A program made the position numbers and the translations under genes. Shown in pieces: positions 23,001 through 33,600 of a DNA stretch of 64,000 bases (positions are counted from its first letter, which is position 1; every line of letters begins with the position of its first letter). The DNA comes from Phoenix dactylifera. Its lineage: Eukaryota; Streptophyta; Magnoliopsida; Arecales; Arecaceae. The stretch covers positions 496,001 through 560,000 of the forward strand of contig NC_052393.1 in assembly GCF_009389715.1 (NCBI RefSeq). The letters are read 5' to 3'. The notes beneath the pieces are model-generated. The model was not told the DNA's origin and searched no databases. It saw only the letters and a program-made list of their open reading frames with translations.

Positions 23001-24788
23001 TTTTTCAGGCATCATATTTCCAAGAATCAGCTTTCCAAAAAAAATATTTCAGTGAGAAAAAAAAAATTAGTGAACCAAACGAGTCCTTAGTTACTAGCAC
23101 CCAAATAGGAACTCAATGCAGGATACAATTTGGCCAACACATGTAGTAGCAATGGCAAGAAGGGAAAGAACGGAGCCAAGAAGATTGAGCTTGAGATCGG
23201 TGATAGATGCAATGGCAACTCCAATGAGCAAGACCAGAAGTGAGAGCTTGATACTCTGGCTGCAAGAGAGAGCAATTCATGATGAACTTTGAATTAATTG
23301 CCTTATTTGCAAGGAGTTTTGCTCTACTAGATACGCTTCAGGAATGAAAAAGAAATCAAAAAGACAAGATGAGAAGTGGAGTAATATCCACTGGTGGTTT
23401 GTACGACCTGAATTTTTTCTTTAGGAAGATAGTCTCTAGCAGCACTGTGAAGGGTATGATGGCGAGTTTAGTCATCTGCATACATATCAACACATAATAT
23501 TGATTATATTAACATTGCATATATTTGTTAGAAAAAAATATATATAGAAAAAAATTGAAATATTTAGAATGAGGCAACTATTATCATTTAACTAGATTTA
23601 TAAGATGATGATGGTTATGGGATGTGAAGATGAGGTAGTAGCAGCAGCACTAGCCTGGTAGAATCCGATGGAGTTGAAGCCAAGGCTAAGGTTGAGGAAG
23701 CCAATGGAGGTGCCATTAAGCAAGCCAAAGAGGACCACCGTCCTTCCATCAATGTACTTGGGCTCGAAGAACTGTAGGCGCTGTGCAACATGGAGCGTGC
23801 AGAAGGTAACCATCAAATGCCAGCTTGTCAAGGTCGTCGCTGCCCAGATTCAAATCCACACCGAAATTAGAGCAGTGAAACTAGTCTCCAGTTATTACGC
23901 CATGGCAAACTAGTCTCCAGGTGCAAATTTGATTCAAAGATTTATGACCCTCGACTTGGTGGCAACGTTAGGTCTCCTTTTAGGTTAATCTAAGGACTCG
24001 TTTGGTTCATGGGAAGAGGAGAAAGAAAGTGTGGTCAACGAAAAAATCAAGAAAGACTTCATATTTAGTTGGAGTTTTCAAAAACGAGAGATAGAAAAGT
24101 AGCTTCCCTATGAGAATAATAATAATAAAAAAAACCTATATGGGATATGAAAAAGTCCAATTTCCATGCAAAAACTACTTTTTCATGCATCATATACCCA
24201 TGCATCAACTTCTCAGAAAAAACATTCCATTCCAGTAAGAGAAAATTTTTCGTGCAAACCAAGTGGGTCCTAAGTTTTTAAGAGAGTTTTTGTTTTTTTT
24301 GGATCATATTCAGTCGGACTAGTTCAAATTTACAAGATTCAAGTCAAATCTGTTGGGAGTCGAGTCTTGATCCGAGACCCTGTCTTGGCCTGACAGACCT
24401 GCCTTGACTTCAAGGATGGCCGGGTCTATGTTTGGTTGCTTACTTGGGTTTTGCTTGTTTGGGACCACCAGCCCACTTGCACACATGAGGCTAGCTGTTA
24501 TTTCCATTACGAACGCTAACTCAGTTTTGGATGGGAAATCATCGCCTTACCGAAACCTTAGATCAAAGTCATTCACGTAACAAGTATCACCCTGACCAGT
24601 CCTAATTCATGTCAGATTAAGGCCAAGTTTCAGACTCGACATTATGAACTCCACAATAATCCAGTCTACTCGAGTTCGGCTATTCTTCATCCGGACTTTG
24701 TTTATTAAAAAAAAAGAAAAAATTACAATTTGTACATGGCCCGGGTAGCTCTATTATTCGCAAACATATAGAATTGGAAAATGACAGC

Positions 24789-24823
<35 letters not shown>

Positions 24824-24946
24824 ACCAAAAGGGAAGCCGAGGGAGCTAATGAGAGCCTTGTTGCAGATGACAATGGCAACAGAGGATGCAACTGAGAGAG
24901 CAAGCGACCCAATCACACCCAGCTGAAAGCCTGACCGCTCCGACAT
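20017..24946 (-). CDS. Nucleotide-sugar transporter, UDP-xylose transporter type
   Basis: Seven exons join in phase to 355 aa: 24946-24826, 23839-23655, 23475-23408, 23259-23127, 22331-22170, 21267-20995 and 20142-20017. The protein is a multi-pass transporter of the drug/metabolite-transporter fold (NST-KT group). Landmarks are FQLGVIGSLALSVASSVAIV with ICNKALISSLGF at the N-terminus, LTSWHLMVTF, LLNGTSIGFLNLSLGFNS, MTKLAIIPFTVLLETIF, STQLLYQSSPYQA and TSPVTYQVLGHLKTC. The last exon is a short hydrophilic cytosolic tail (GHHQDKAGNETKKADG). It most resembles Arabidopsis UXT1-3, Golgi/ER transporters that bring UDP-xylose into the lumen for wall polysaccharide synthesis; substrate is inferred from similarity. 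Oddities: intron 2 uses a GC donor, and introns 1 and 4 each carry a MITE of one family. The start is the only ATG before the conserved N-terminus. Confidence 0.93.
20640..20880. repeat. Degenerate repeat rich in GAGCT/GGCTCG words
   Basis: Inside intron 6 of the transporter gene, a block rich in CCGAGCT, GAGCTCGG-like and GGCTC words ends in GGCTCGTTTGCACCCCACCT. That end resembles the termini of old hAT-like non-autonomous elements in monocots. No matching left terminus was found, so the class is a guess. Confidence 0.35.
22618..23086. mobile_element. MITE copy 1, PIF/Harbinger-like (transporter intron 4)
   Basis: The 469-bp element starts GGACTCGTTTGGTTCGCAG and ends with the inverse GTGAACCAAACGAGTCC. 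It is flanked on both sides by TTA (22615-22617 and 23087-23089). Terminal inverted repeats with a 3-bp TTA/TAA target duplication are the mark of PIF/Harbinger (Tourist-like) MITEs. It has no coding capacity. It lies about 40 bp inside intron 4, near the donor at 23126. Confidence 0.9.
23653..23654 (-). promoter_or_regulatory. GC (non-GT) splice donor of transporter intron 2
   Basis: Exon 2 ends TTCTACCAG at 23655 and the next bases on the coding strand are GCTAGTG. Only this border joins the conserved GFYQ to MTKLAIIPF in phase 0. GC-AG introns make up about 1% of plant introns and usually follow a strong AG exon end, as here. A one-base change from GT is the simple explanation. Confidence 0.75.
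23994..24270. mobile_element. MITE copy 2, same family (transporter intron 1)
   Basis: The 277-bp element begins GGACTCGTTTGGTTC and ends AAACCAAGTGGGTCC, flanked by TAA on both sides (23991-23993 and 24271-24273). Next to the left end it shares GAGAAAGAAAGTGTGGTCAA and CGAAAAAATCAAGAAAGAC with copy 1. It is shorter than copies 1 and 3, so it is an internal-deletion derivative. Confidence 0.87.
24792..24819. repeat. (GA)n microsatellite beside the exon 1 splice donor
   Basis: Fourteen AG units. On the coding strand this is (CT)n starting five bases after the exon 1 donor GTTCGC of the transporter gene. Confidence 0.95.
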
Positions 24947-25205
24947 CTCCTCCGGTCTACGCTAATCCGAATGGCTGCAAGCGAACAACACGGTCGTCAT
25001 CCATCCATAAAAATGAAACAAAAACTCTTATTTAACCAAATAAAAATTACCCTAATATTGCGAGATCCTCTTCCTCTCTCCCGTCCGGCGTTCTAAAGCT
25101 CGAGCAGCCTCCGGTGAGACGGACGGACGATATCGCCTGCGATCAGGAGGGATTGGGAAGGGAGGGAGGAAGGGAGCGAGAAGGGCAGGGCGGCTCAGCT
25201 CTGCT

Positions 25206-25217
25206 CTCTAATATAAT
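25206..25217 (-). promoter_or_regulatory. Possible TATA box of the transporter gene
   Basis: The coding strand reads CATTATATTAGAGAG here, about 260 bp upstream of the ATG. The leader between the two is CT/GA-rich. The position is plausible for a TATA element, but there is no other support. Confidence 0.3.
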
Positions 25218-26060
25218 GGAGGAGCGAATGCGCCCTTTTTATTTTCGATCTCCGGAGGCTTGACGCCGTTACGGATTTCCGCCCCGGGGTTGGTGGGGGG
25301 AAGGGAGAACGCAGACGGCGACGGCAAGCAAACAACGCGGTCGTCATCCTTTCAATTCCAAGGTACAATTTTACCCCTACTGAATTAAGTGCGCCCGGGG
25401 GAGAATGTACCGCCAAAAACTTAAGAGGACGGTTAACCGGGGGGCGGTTTTGGGCCGTCCGTTTATCCGAGCGATCGATGATAGTTTTGGTGGACCTGAT
25501 GTGGGCCACTGCGCGGCGCGGGTAAATTGTTGCGGACGATTGGGAAAATCTCTGACCGTCCATCTACTTGATCCTGATGTTGGTCCCACCAAATATGCAA
25601 GCGTAGCCGCTCAAATTGCAAGCCGAAGATGGGGACTCGAAAGTTCTCCATATAATTTGGCAAGATCACAAGAGTATGTGGGACCCACTTGGAACACATA
25701 CTTGAATATTAATCAATCTTGGTAAATACAGAAAAAAATAATGACATTTTGCTTTTGTTTTGAATGTTAAATGTATCTTTTTTTTTTTCCCTTTAAAAAA
25801 CCAATTTTAATATTTTTTGAACACTTTTGTCCTTACACTTATGGATATATTCTAATTTATGAGTGAACAAATATATTCGTTGAACTTTCAGGCTAAGTAT
25901 GTATTTAGAGAGACTAACGGGACTGTACACTGGATGGCCTCTTATGTGGCCAGTCACTCCGAAAGTACTCTATGGATCGAGAAAGGAAAATTGCTTAGAG
26001 CGCTCCGAAACTTATTATTGTATCCGTACTGAAAATATATGAATCATTCATTTTCAACAA
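25218..26060. other. Intergenic DNA upstream of the transporter gene
   Basis: This stretch is GC-richer up to about 25700 and AT-rich after that. It likely contains upstream promoter sequence of the transporter gene. No individual element can be supported. Confidence 0.4.
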
Positions 26061-26453
26061 TATATATATATATATTGAATATTAATAGTATGTATATTTA
26101 ATTCATCATAAATATAGGTTGGAGTATATTAGTTGGTAATAGAAGCAAAAGCATCCAAAGAATTTAAAACGGAGCAATTACCACAAAACCCTATATATAT
26201 ATATTGAATATTAATAGTATGTATATTTAATTCATCATAAATATAGGTTGGAGTATATTAGTTGGTAATAGAAACAAAAGCATCCAAAGAATTTAAAACG
26301 GAGCAATTACCATAAAACCCTATATATATATATATATTGAATATTAATAGTATGTGTATTTAATTCATCATAAATATAGGTTGGAGTATATTAGTTGGTA
26401 ATAGAAACAAAAGCATCCAAAGAATTTAAAACGGAGCCATTGCCACAATACCC
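26061..26453. repeat. Tandem array: three copies of a unit of about 130 bp
   Basis: Each copy runs (TA)n, TTGAATATTAATAGTATG, ATTTAATTCATCATAAATAT, AGGTTGGAGTATATTAGTTGG, AAGCATCCAAAGAATTTAAA, ACGGAGC, CCCTA. The TTGAAT landmark is at 26075, 26204 and 26337. Copies differ by a handful of substitutions and by TA-run length, so the expansion is young. Confidence 0.92.
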
Positions 26454-29079
26454 TAAAAATGGTTTTTGGAATTGTTTTATAGCTTTCTATCATGCGATTT
26501 TGGAGCAAATGCCCCTTGGAATACTCCATGGTAAATGCAGAAAGGCATCATGTCTCAAACGTAACTCTCAAAACGTATAATTAGCTCACGAAAGTGGACA
26601 TAAAGTTTTCTTCTCCACGGTGAATTTAACCCTCGACGAACTTTTGACTGTGATACTCTACCCATTTTAAATTATTTAATCCTATAGATTTAGAGTATTG
26701 GGTTGATTTGATCAACTGGGTTAGGTAATCTTGACTAGTTGATGGATAATTTTGTTCTTTTATATAAAAAAACCAATTGAAAGAACCTTCACATCGTCAG
26801 ATGGATTTTTCATGCAAGCTTTTACCAGAAAGGTTAAAGAAATAGAGAGGCATAGAGAAGGGCAATTAGTTCCGAAGGACTGTGAGATTGGTGACTTGAC
26901 TTTAAAAAGTGTAAGAGGTTTAAGAAATATGTTCCTTTCCATGCAAGCTTAGAAGGTGGACTGGTCGATGTAGCTTGAACTTTCTGTGAACGCAAGCAAA
27001 GGCAATGGGCCAACAGCCAGGCAAAATTATGTGGGCGTTTGGTGAAGCTTAGAACTCACTTTCTCTGAAAGGAGCTCTCCTACCAAAACTGCCTTTTTCC
27101 ATCTCAGTATTCCTTAGAAATCAATTGAGTTTCCCTGCGTATACCTGGAAAAGGAAGAAATTTGGAGAGAAGAAAACAAATTCCTGTGCTTTATTTATTC
27201 TTTTAATTTTGCAGACAAAAAACTCTCTTCTGGTTTATTTTTTAAACAAATTGATTGGACATCAATTTTTCTTCTCCTTTTTGGATTGCTTTTTTTTTCT
27301 TCTGGTTTTTGGGGGTGGGGGGAGGGGTTGGAAGGGATTGTTGTATGTCCATATTCCTGGAGAAATACTCTTTCACAGAGTAGGCCTGGTCTTCGACGAC
27401 TGCGGCTTCTGAACAGGGCTGAACCACCCTGCTGCAGGCAGCTACATAGAGTTTTAACTAATGAACTTGGAGGAATCGCCAAGAAAAGTCGCTTTGCTTA
27501 ATTTAATGGCACACTTGACGATGCCAATTAAAAGAGCCAAGTGATCTTTTGAGCGGCCTATCACTTTCAATTCTTAGAGTCAGTGGAGTGTCAATATCTG
27601 GGCCAGTGTATGAACCGGTAACGTATCTACTATGGGTCATCGGTTTTGTACATTTTAGTGAGAAATTGATGCATTGGATGCCAAAGTTATCAGCCTGTCT
27701 ATCGGAATACAAGGGACTGAAAATTTCCCTGTTAGCATTCCGATTTTTTTTTTTGGTACAACGGTGGCTTACGCACGACGGATGTGAATGCAATAAATAA
27801 AATTAGAAAAGAAAAAATAATATAAAAACTAAAACACCGACCCATAGTCTATTCAGGTGAAGCCTCCAGAATGGTGAGCCACGAAAAAGACTATCCAATT
27901 AGCAACGCTATTCGCCTTTCAGTAGATATGTGTAGCCCGAGAGAGACCATACTCATCTAAGAGTCTGCGGATGTCATGGAGTAGCGTTTTAGAACTTTAT
28001 TCAGAGTCGCTGTAATCATATAATTTAGTGGTGGTAATCCGCAAGAGCACTGCTACCGATCACTGCTTAGTTCACAGGGCTAATGTGGCAGTCTGGGTTC
28101 GTGAGGTGCCATCGAAGTAATCAGCGAATTCCACATCATCCAGTGATCGAACTGAGCAGTGATCTGGCTTGCGACTTCAAGCGTTTTCCTAAATCATAGC
28201 AGCGAAGCCAGCGCTTCGGCATTTTAAATTTGATGGGCCGGCTAGTGTTGGGCTTTGAGGGGTTCTTTAATCCAACATGCTGTAAGGTTGATTCTGCTTG
28301 GAGTGGGCCTTGATAATTGGGCTGGCGCAACGTGGGTGGCTGGCCTTGCCGCCATTGTGCTGAAAGAAGCATTTGAGGGGTCGCACGGCATATGAAACAC
28401 GTTTTAATTCGTCGATTGAGGGAATCTGCTGACAAGATCATGAATGGAATCATCATGGAAGGTGGCATGAAACTAAATTGCTGACAAGCGAAAAGCAGCG
28501 GAAAAAGAATAAAAAAATCATAATTGCAACCATTTTGGCATTTTCAAATATGTCCGACGTTTGCAACTCCTATCAAGTTATATCGAAAAACGAATGGTGG
28601 ACTAAATTACTTTCGTCACGGTTTATCACTCTACAAGTTTCTTCGGAATAGACCACAGGACCGTGCTAATACTTTTGTATAGTATTTTATTTTTTAATTT
28701 TGTTTGCTATATTCATATCCGTCAAATATCAGGCGGCGATATATCAAAAAAATAAAAAAATGTCTTATTGAGAAAAAACTAGCATAATTTGAAATTGTTA
28801 ATATTTATATCGATCCTTGTAGAATAGAAATTTTCTTTTTTCTTTTTATTAATCTAAAAGTTGTTTAGAGCCCAAAATATGGATACATCCCCAACATAAG
28901 CCTCCACCACAACCGTATCTCAAAATAAAATCAAACAACAATCGGCTGCATGGTCATTATTTTTCCAAAACTAAGAGATTCTAAAATCATTTTTCTTTAA
29001 GAATACTCCTTCAGGGGTGTTCACAATCATCAAACACATCATGCAAAATCAACGCTATTATATATAATAGAGGGAAAAA
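26454..29079. other. Intergenic DNA with no recognised gene
   Basis: No domain, RNA gene or splice-linked coding series was recognised on either strand. ORFs up to 110 codons lack family resemblance. One hairpin-forming inverted repeat lies at 28058-28164. Confidence 0.45.
28058..28164. repeat. Short hairpin with 16-bp inverted arms
   Basis: GATCACTGCTTAGTTC at 28058-28073 is the inverse complement, with one mismatch, of GAACTGAGCAGTGATC at 28149-28164. A second short pairing (AATGTGG with CCACAT) lies further in. It may be a very short MITE or the remains of one. Confidence 0.6.
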
Positions 29080-29933
29080 TGTGTCATCCAGCCCACAGCT
29101 AAAAGGCCGCCCAGTTTTGGCTCAGTAAACACCAACAACAATCGGATGAATCTTCATCTCAACTAAGGGCAAGCTCGTCCTCGAAACTTTGCCGAAAGCT
29201 TCACCAACTCCGAACACTCGCCGACCAAGTTTGAGGTGCCTCCAGACAAACACCGACGCGTCCCGACCAAGTTCGGGACGCCAAACCTCCAGCGGTACGC
29301 TCAGATCTTCGAGCTCGAGGCGCACCTCCGAGCACACCCCAGAGCCCACGAAACCGAACTACTCTCAGTATCTGGCAGGCCAACCTCGTCAAACGCATGA
29401 CATGACTACTTAACGAGCTCGGCCTCGTCAGTGACCGCACCAGCGTACGGGCCCATGCCGACCTACGCGGCCGTACTCCACCACACTACCGCGTCATGCC
29501 TCCATAACCGACTAACAACAGTCAAACGACATCGTGACTACTCCAGATATACCCTATTGTGACTGTCAACGCCCTATTGTTCTTAAGAACGGACTACCGC
29601 ACGTCACCTGCCCATATGGGCTGCACATCATCTGATTCATGGCCATACCCCCTCATGATGGAGACTGACAGTACCTCCATCACCCGGACCACTCCACCAA
29701 GGCTATAAATAGCTCGGTCAGGTAATTCCGAAGGGACTCTTTTTTTTGGATAGACCTACAACATTCCACTCTAACTTGAACGTCGAAGGATCCTCATCGG
29801 AACCCTCACTAATGAGGCTTTGTGCAGATTCGCCGCCCCGCAGAAGGTGGCACTCGTTCTCTTCTTCCACTCACCGGCAGCTCCCTCGACTCCGCCGGCG
29901 TGGTCATCCTCGGGCCAGATTTGAACCACAACA
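29080..29933 (+). mobile_element. Solo-LTR-like block
   Basis: This GC-richer block differs sharply from its AT-rich surroundings. It contains repeated CGACCAAGTT / GAGCTCGGCCTCG words and a TATA box, CTATAAATAG, at 29703-29712. That is followed by a leader-like stretch, and the block ends near GATTTGAACCACAACA. This is the arrangement of a Ty3-type LTR with U3 first. No coding sequence adjoins it on either side, so it would be a solo LTR. Boundaries are approximate and no target duplication was found. Confidence 0.5.
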
Positions 29934-30275
29934 ATATATATATGTAGGAAAAGATCATATTTTGCTTTTGCTGCTTTTCCAACAAATCAAAAAAAAAAAA
30001 AAAAGAAACTCTTAACTGTAGCTTCAATTTTTCCTTGCCAAAACCTTGCCCCCTTTGCATAGATTCCTGCGAGCCAATGAAGATAACATGCTGCAAACCG
30101 AGAAAGACACCGCCTTTACATACAAAAAAAAGTGACAGCATTTATTTCTTGTTCTTTCCCATTGTGGAAAATACAATCAAATAATTCCAAAACTACAAAA
30201 ATCAACAGATGGGCAAACTGCTCTTACACGGACAACGATCAAACGACACACTGAATATACAATAAAGCCACGAGA

Positions 30276-30656
30276 TCATGCAGAGTGCCTTTGGTAGATG
30301 TATTTCGTTCTTGGATCAACAATTACACCCTTCCCTCCATTCACCTCAAGATCATGTCTGGAAAAGAAAAAGAAAAAAAGACACTATTCAATAACCAAAT
30401 TCTCCATGCATTATGCATCAATTTATTTAAAGTAACATAAGGGTTATGGTACACTCACTGGAACACAAAGTCGGGAATAGTCAACTGCTCTCGAGGCACA
30501 TATCTGAACAGCTGCAAAAGTCGATCAACATATACTACTTTTTTCCACACCTACATACAATGATTAAAAAAGTCACTTATAATGAGAACAATATAAGCTT
30601 TATTGGTTAATCTAAGCCACCAATAGAAGGCGCATGCGTGCGTTTGTGCGTGTGCG

Positions 30657-30699
<43 letters not shown>

Positions 30700-33600
30700 T
30701 TCTCCATCAACAAATAGCTGCAATGCGAAGATTGCAGCCCTCAGACCCAGGGTTGGATGGAGAACGTAAATTGCCTGCAAATGTCAAGGGAATGATCACT
30801 TTAAACATGGCAATGGATCTTGCATGGGCCCAAATAAATATACCAAGTTGAAATTAGGTACAAACATGTAGATTACGCTTGTGTTTTCGACCAAGTATCT
30901 GCTGTAAACGCTTCATCCATCCCAGATCTGGTTGCCTGTTATTTTACATAATTAGCATAAAAGAGACTAAATTAAGAAAAGAAGCAAATAATAATTCCAC
31001 CAAATGGAGGTTTACAGGCAATAGAAATCCAAAGCTATAATGTGAGAGGCAAAACTCTGCATCAAATGGCAGGCATCAGAAAACCAGTTAAATCCAATCT
31101 TTGTGACCACAATTGGCAGATATAATCCAAGATGTCCAGTCTTGGGGAGACTGAGCTATGTGTATCTCCAAAAAGGAGCCAGAGCACCGAGCTATGTATA
31201 TCTCCAAGTGTAAAAGACATTTTTAAGTGTGCTACTTTCAGGATTCCAATTAATCCATAGCATACTTACAACTGTAAATTTGCTGCAGAATGAAAATAGA
31301 CAATTGTGTAAGGCTTCTGAAGCAAGGGTTCAAACTCCTGTAGATTGAATATAATATTAGTCTCGCGGATATTACCATGGAGAGTGAAAACATAGATGAA
31401 GAGTATCATAAGATGCAAACTAAGCAAAGTAACTCCAGCATAATCTTAAGAGCAACATAAGATGAAGAGTGAAACAAATGCTACATTCCTCTTGCAATGA
31501 CAATATCCACCAGACTACAAACAATGGAACAATATTCCATTTGCTATTGTTATTGACCAAGTTGTCGTTAAAAACTTCCGCCCTAATTAGCCAGAACTCC
31601 CTGAAAAAGGTATACATGCTAATGAACTATAACCATACCATCAAGACTTGGCGGTTGAGAACTATTTTTAACATCAGTACATGATAAAATAGTGGCAACG
31701 TAAACTAATAGCAATGCTGATAAGATTATTTGCAACTTTGAGATTAATGGTTCAAGTGATCCATCATTGTTTTGTGCAAATGTATGGAGATGATCACTTG
31801 CTTGGGCGTGAATGGAAAGATACACAAACACATACTCTACAACTAACCTGGATTTAAAAGCTTTGATGTTGTGAGAAAGAATGCCAAAGATTCGTTTAGA
31901 TTAGAATATTGTAAAGATCTTTGAAATAGAATTTCTGATACCAACTTCATGAACAATGTATACAGAGATAATTTACGCAATTTCTACTAATTGTTCTAAA
32001 ACTTTATTTCCAATATCAAATTAAGGTGAATCATCCATCATGACCTAAAAAATTGTGAGGACAAATGTGCTGTTTTTGTTAGTTCCAGAATTAGAATTTC
32101 AGAAATGTGTTCATTTTTTGACCTACACAAACCTGATAAACAAATGGCTAGTGATTGGTTCCAAAACCTCAAGCTATGATTAGGTTTCACAAAGCCAACA
32201 CAATCAATCTGGCATGGGTCATGCATTTTTTATTTTGTGCTGGTTTCAGGCCAAGCAACTTGATGCAGAATTATAAAAGGTCAAGTTCTTGCAATGACAA
32301 GAACATTTAGATTAAGCTGGCCTGCTTACCTATAGCCCATGCACAATCTACAACCACTACAGGCATCATTCCCTCTTTTGATTAAAAATCACCACAATGG
32401 TATGTCAACAATGAGTTACAGTGAGATATTCCACAATACCTCATGAATGATAAACCAACTGTGATTTTGCCCTCGTTGCCTCTCTCCCTTTTGGTGAAGT
32501 GGTGAAATTGGGTTCTACTCATTGAAACAAGAAATAAGTAGAAGATTTAAGAAAGAAAAGGTTTGTTGAACTGTTGTCATCTGGGAAACTCTTAATTCTT
32601 TATTTACCAAACAGTTTAACAATTTAATATGAGAAGCTATGGGTTCAATAGACAGAGAAACACGGTCAGCTTTGTTTTTTTTTTTAAAGTATTTTATGAT
32701 TTAAAACTTGATTTTCGACTATTTTTTCTAACATGTCAATTTAGGCCAATGTGGAGCCCGCTTTTTTGTGGGGCAAATGGGCTGGGTCCAGTTAAGCCTA
32801 TGCAGATGGGTACGTGTCAAGGAATAATGAAATGTGCGAGTCACTCTAGGATTACTTAAGCCTTTTGCTGCACTGAAATTTTGTGATTTACATGGTACTG
32901 GAATCAATAGGTAATTCAAGCGGCATTTATCAAGGCCCACTGAATTTCAACTGAAAAAGAAATGATTTCAAGGCCATTTTATTGAGGTAGATGAAAGGAC
33001 CAACTTGTCGCAAAAGACCCTGATTAAATTATTAAAACTTAAAGCATGAAATTTATCCATTATTAGCAATTAGAGAAAGTTCACAATTATGTTGCTGAGA
33101 ATTTTGCGGAAACTTATTGCAAATTAACAATCTAAAGTGCAAAACATAAGCCAAAACAGATCTAGAAGAGCAAATAATGTGATTCAGCATATGACTTGTT
33201 ACCTTCACTACATAGAGAACAAAACGTTCCAAATCAAGACACCGTAAAAGAAAGTGAGCTCCTACAACAACCATTACAGGACGTCCCTCACTGTCTACTC
33301 CACCACGATAACTGAAATTAATAAGCAAAATATATTAAAGATATGATAATGACCAAAATCAACTTCATTAGAATACAAGAGATTTTAGCATATGCATTTA
33401 CAGCCAATATAGAAAGGAGGAACTTACACAATTTTCATTTCAGCAATCTCTGAAAGGTTAAGAGAATTTGCTTTAGCAAGATATCTAGAATGAAGTGAGT
33501 ACTCCTCAGCTGCAGATAATGGAGGGCCACCTAGATCACCAAATCCAAGCAGCTTAGCACAATTAAATCCACTTTGTGCTTGGGCCTTCTTTTCCCATTG

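Noticed and set aside
26061..26453. CRISPR-like array
   Set aside because: The whole 130-bp unit is repeated with no unique spacers, in a plant nuclear genome; it is a tandem repeat.
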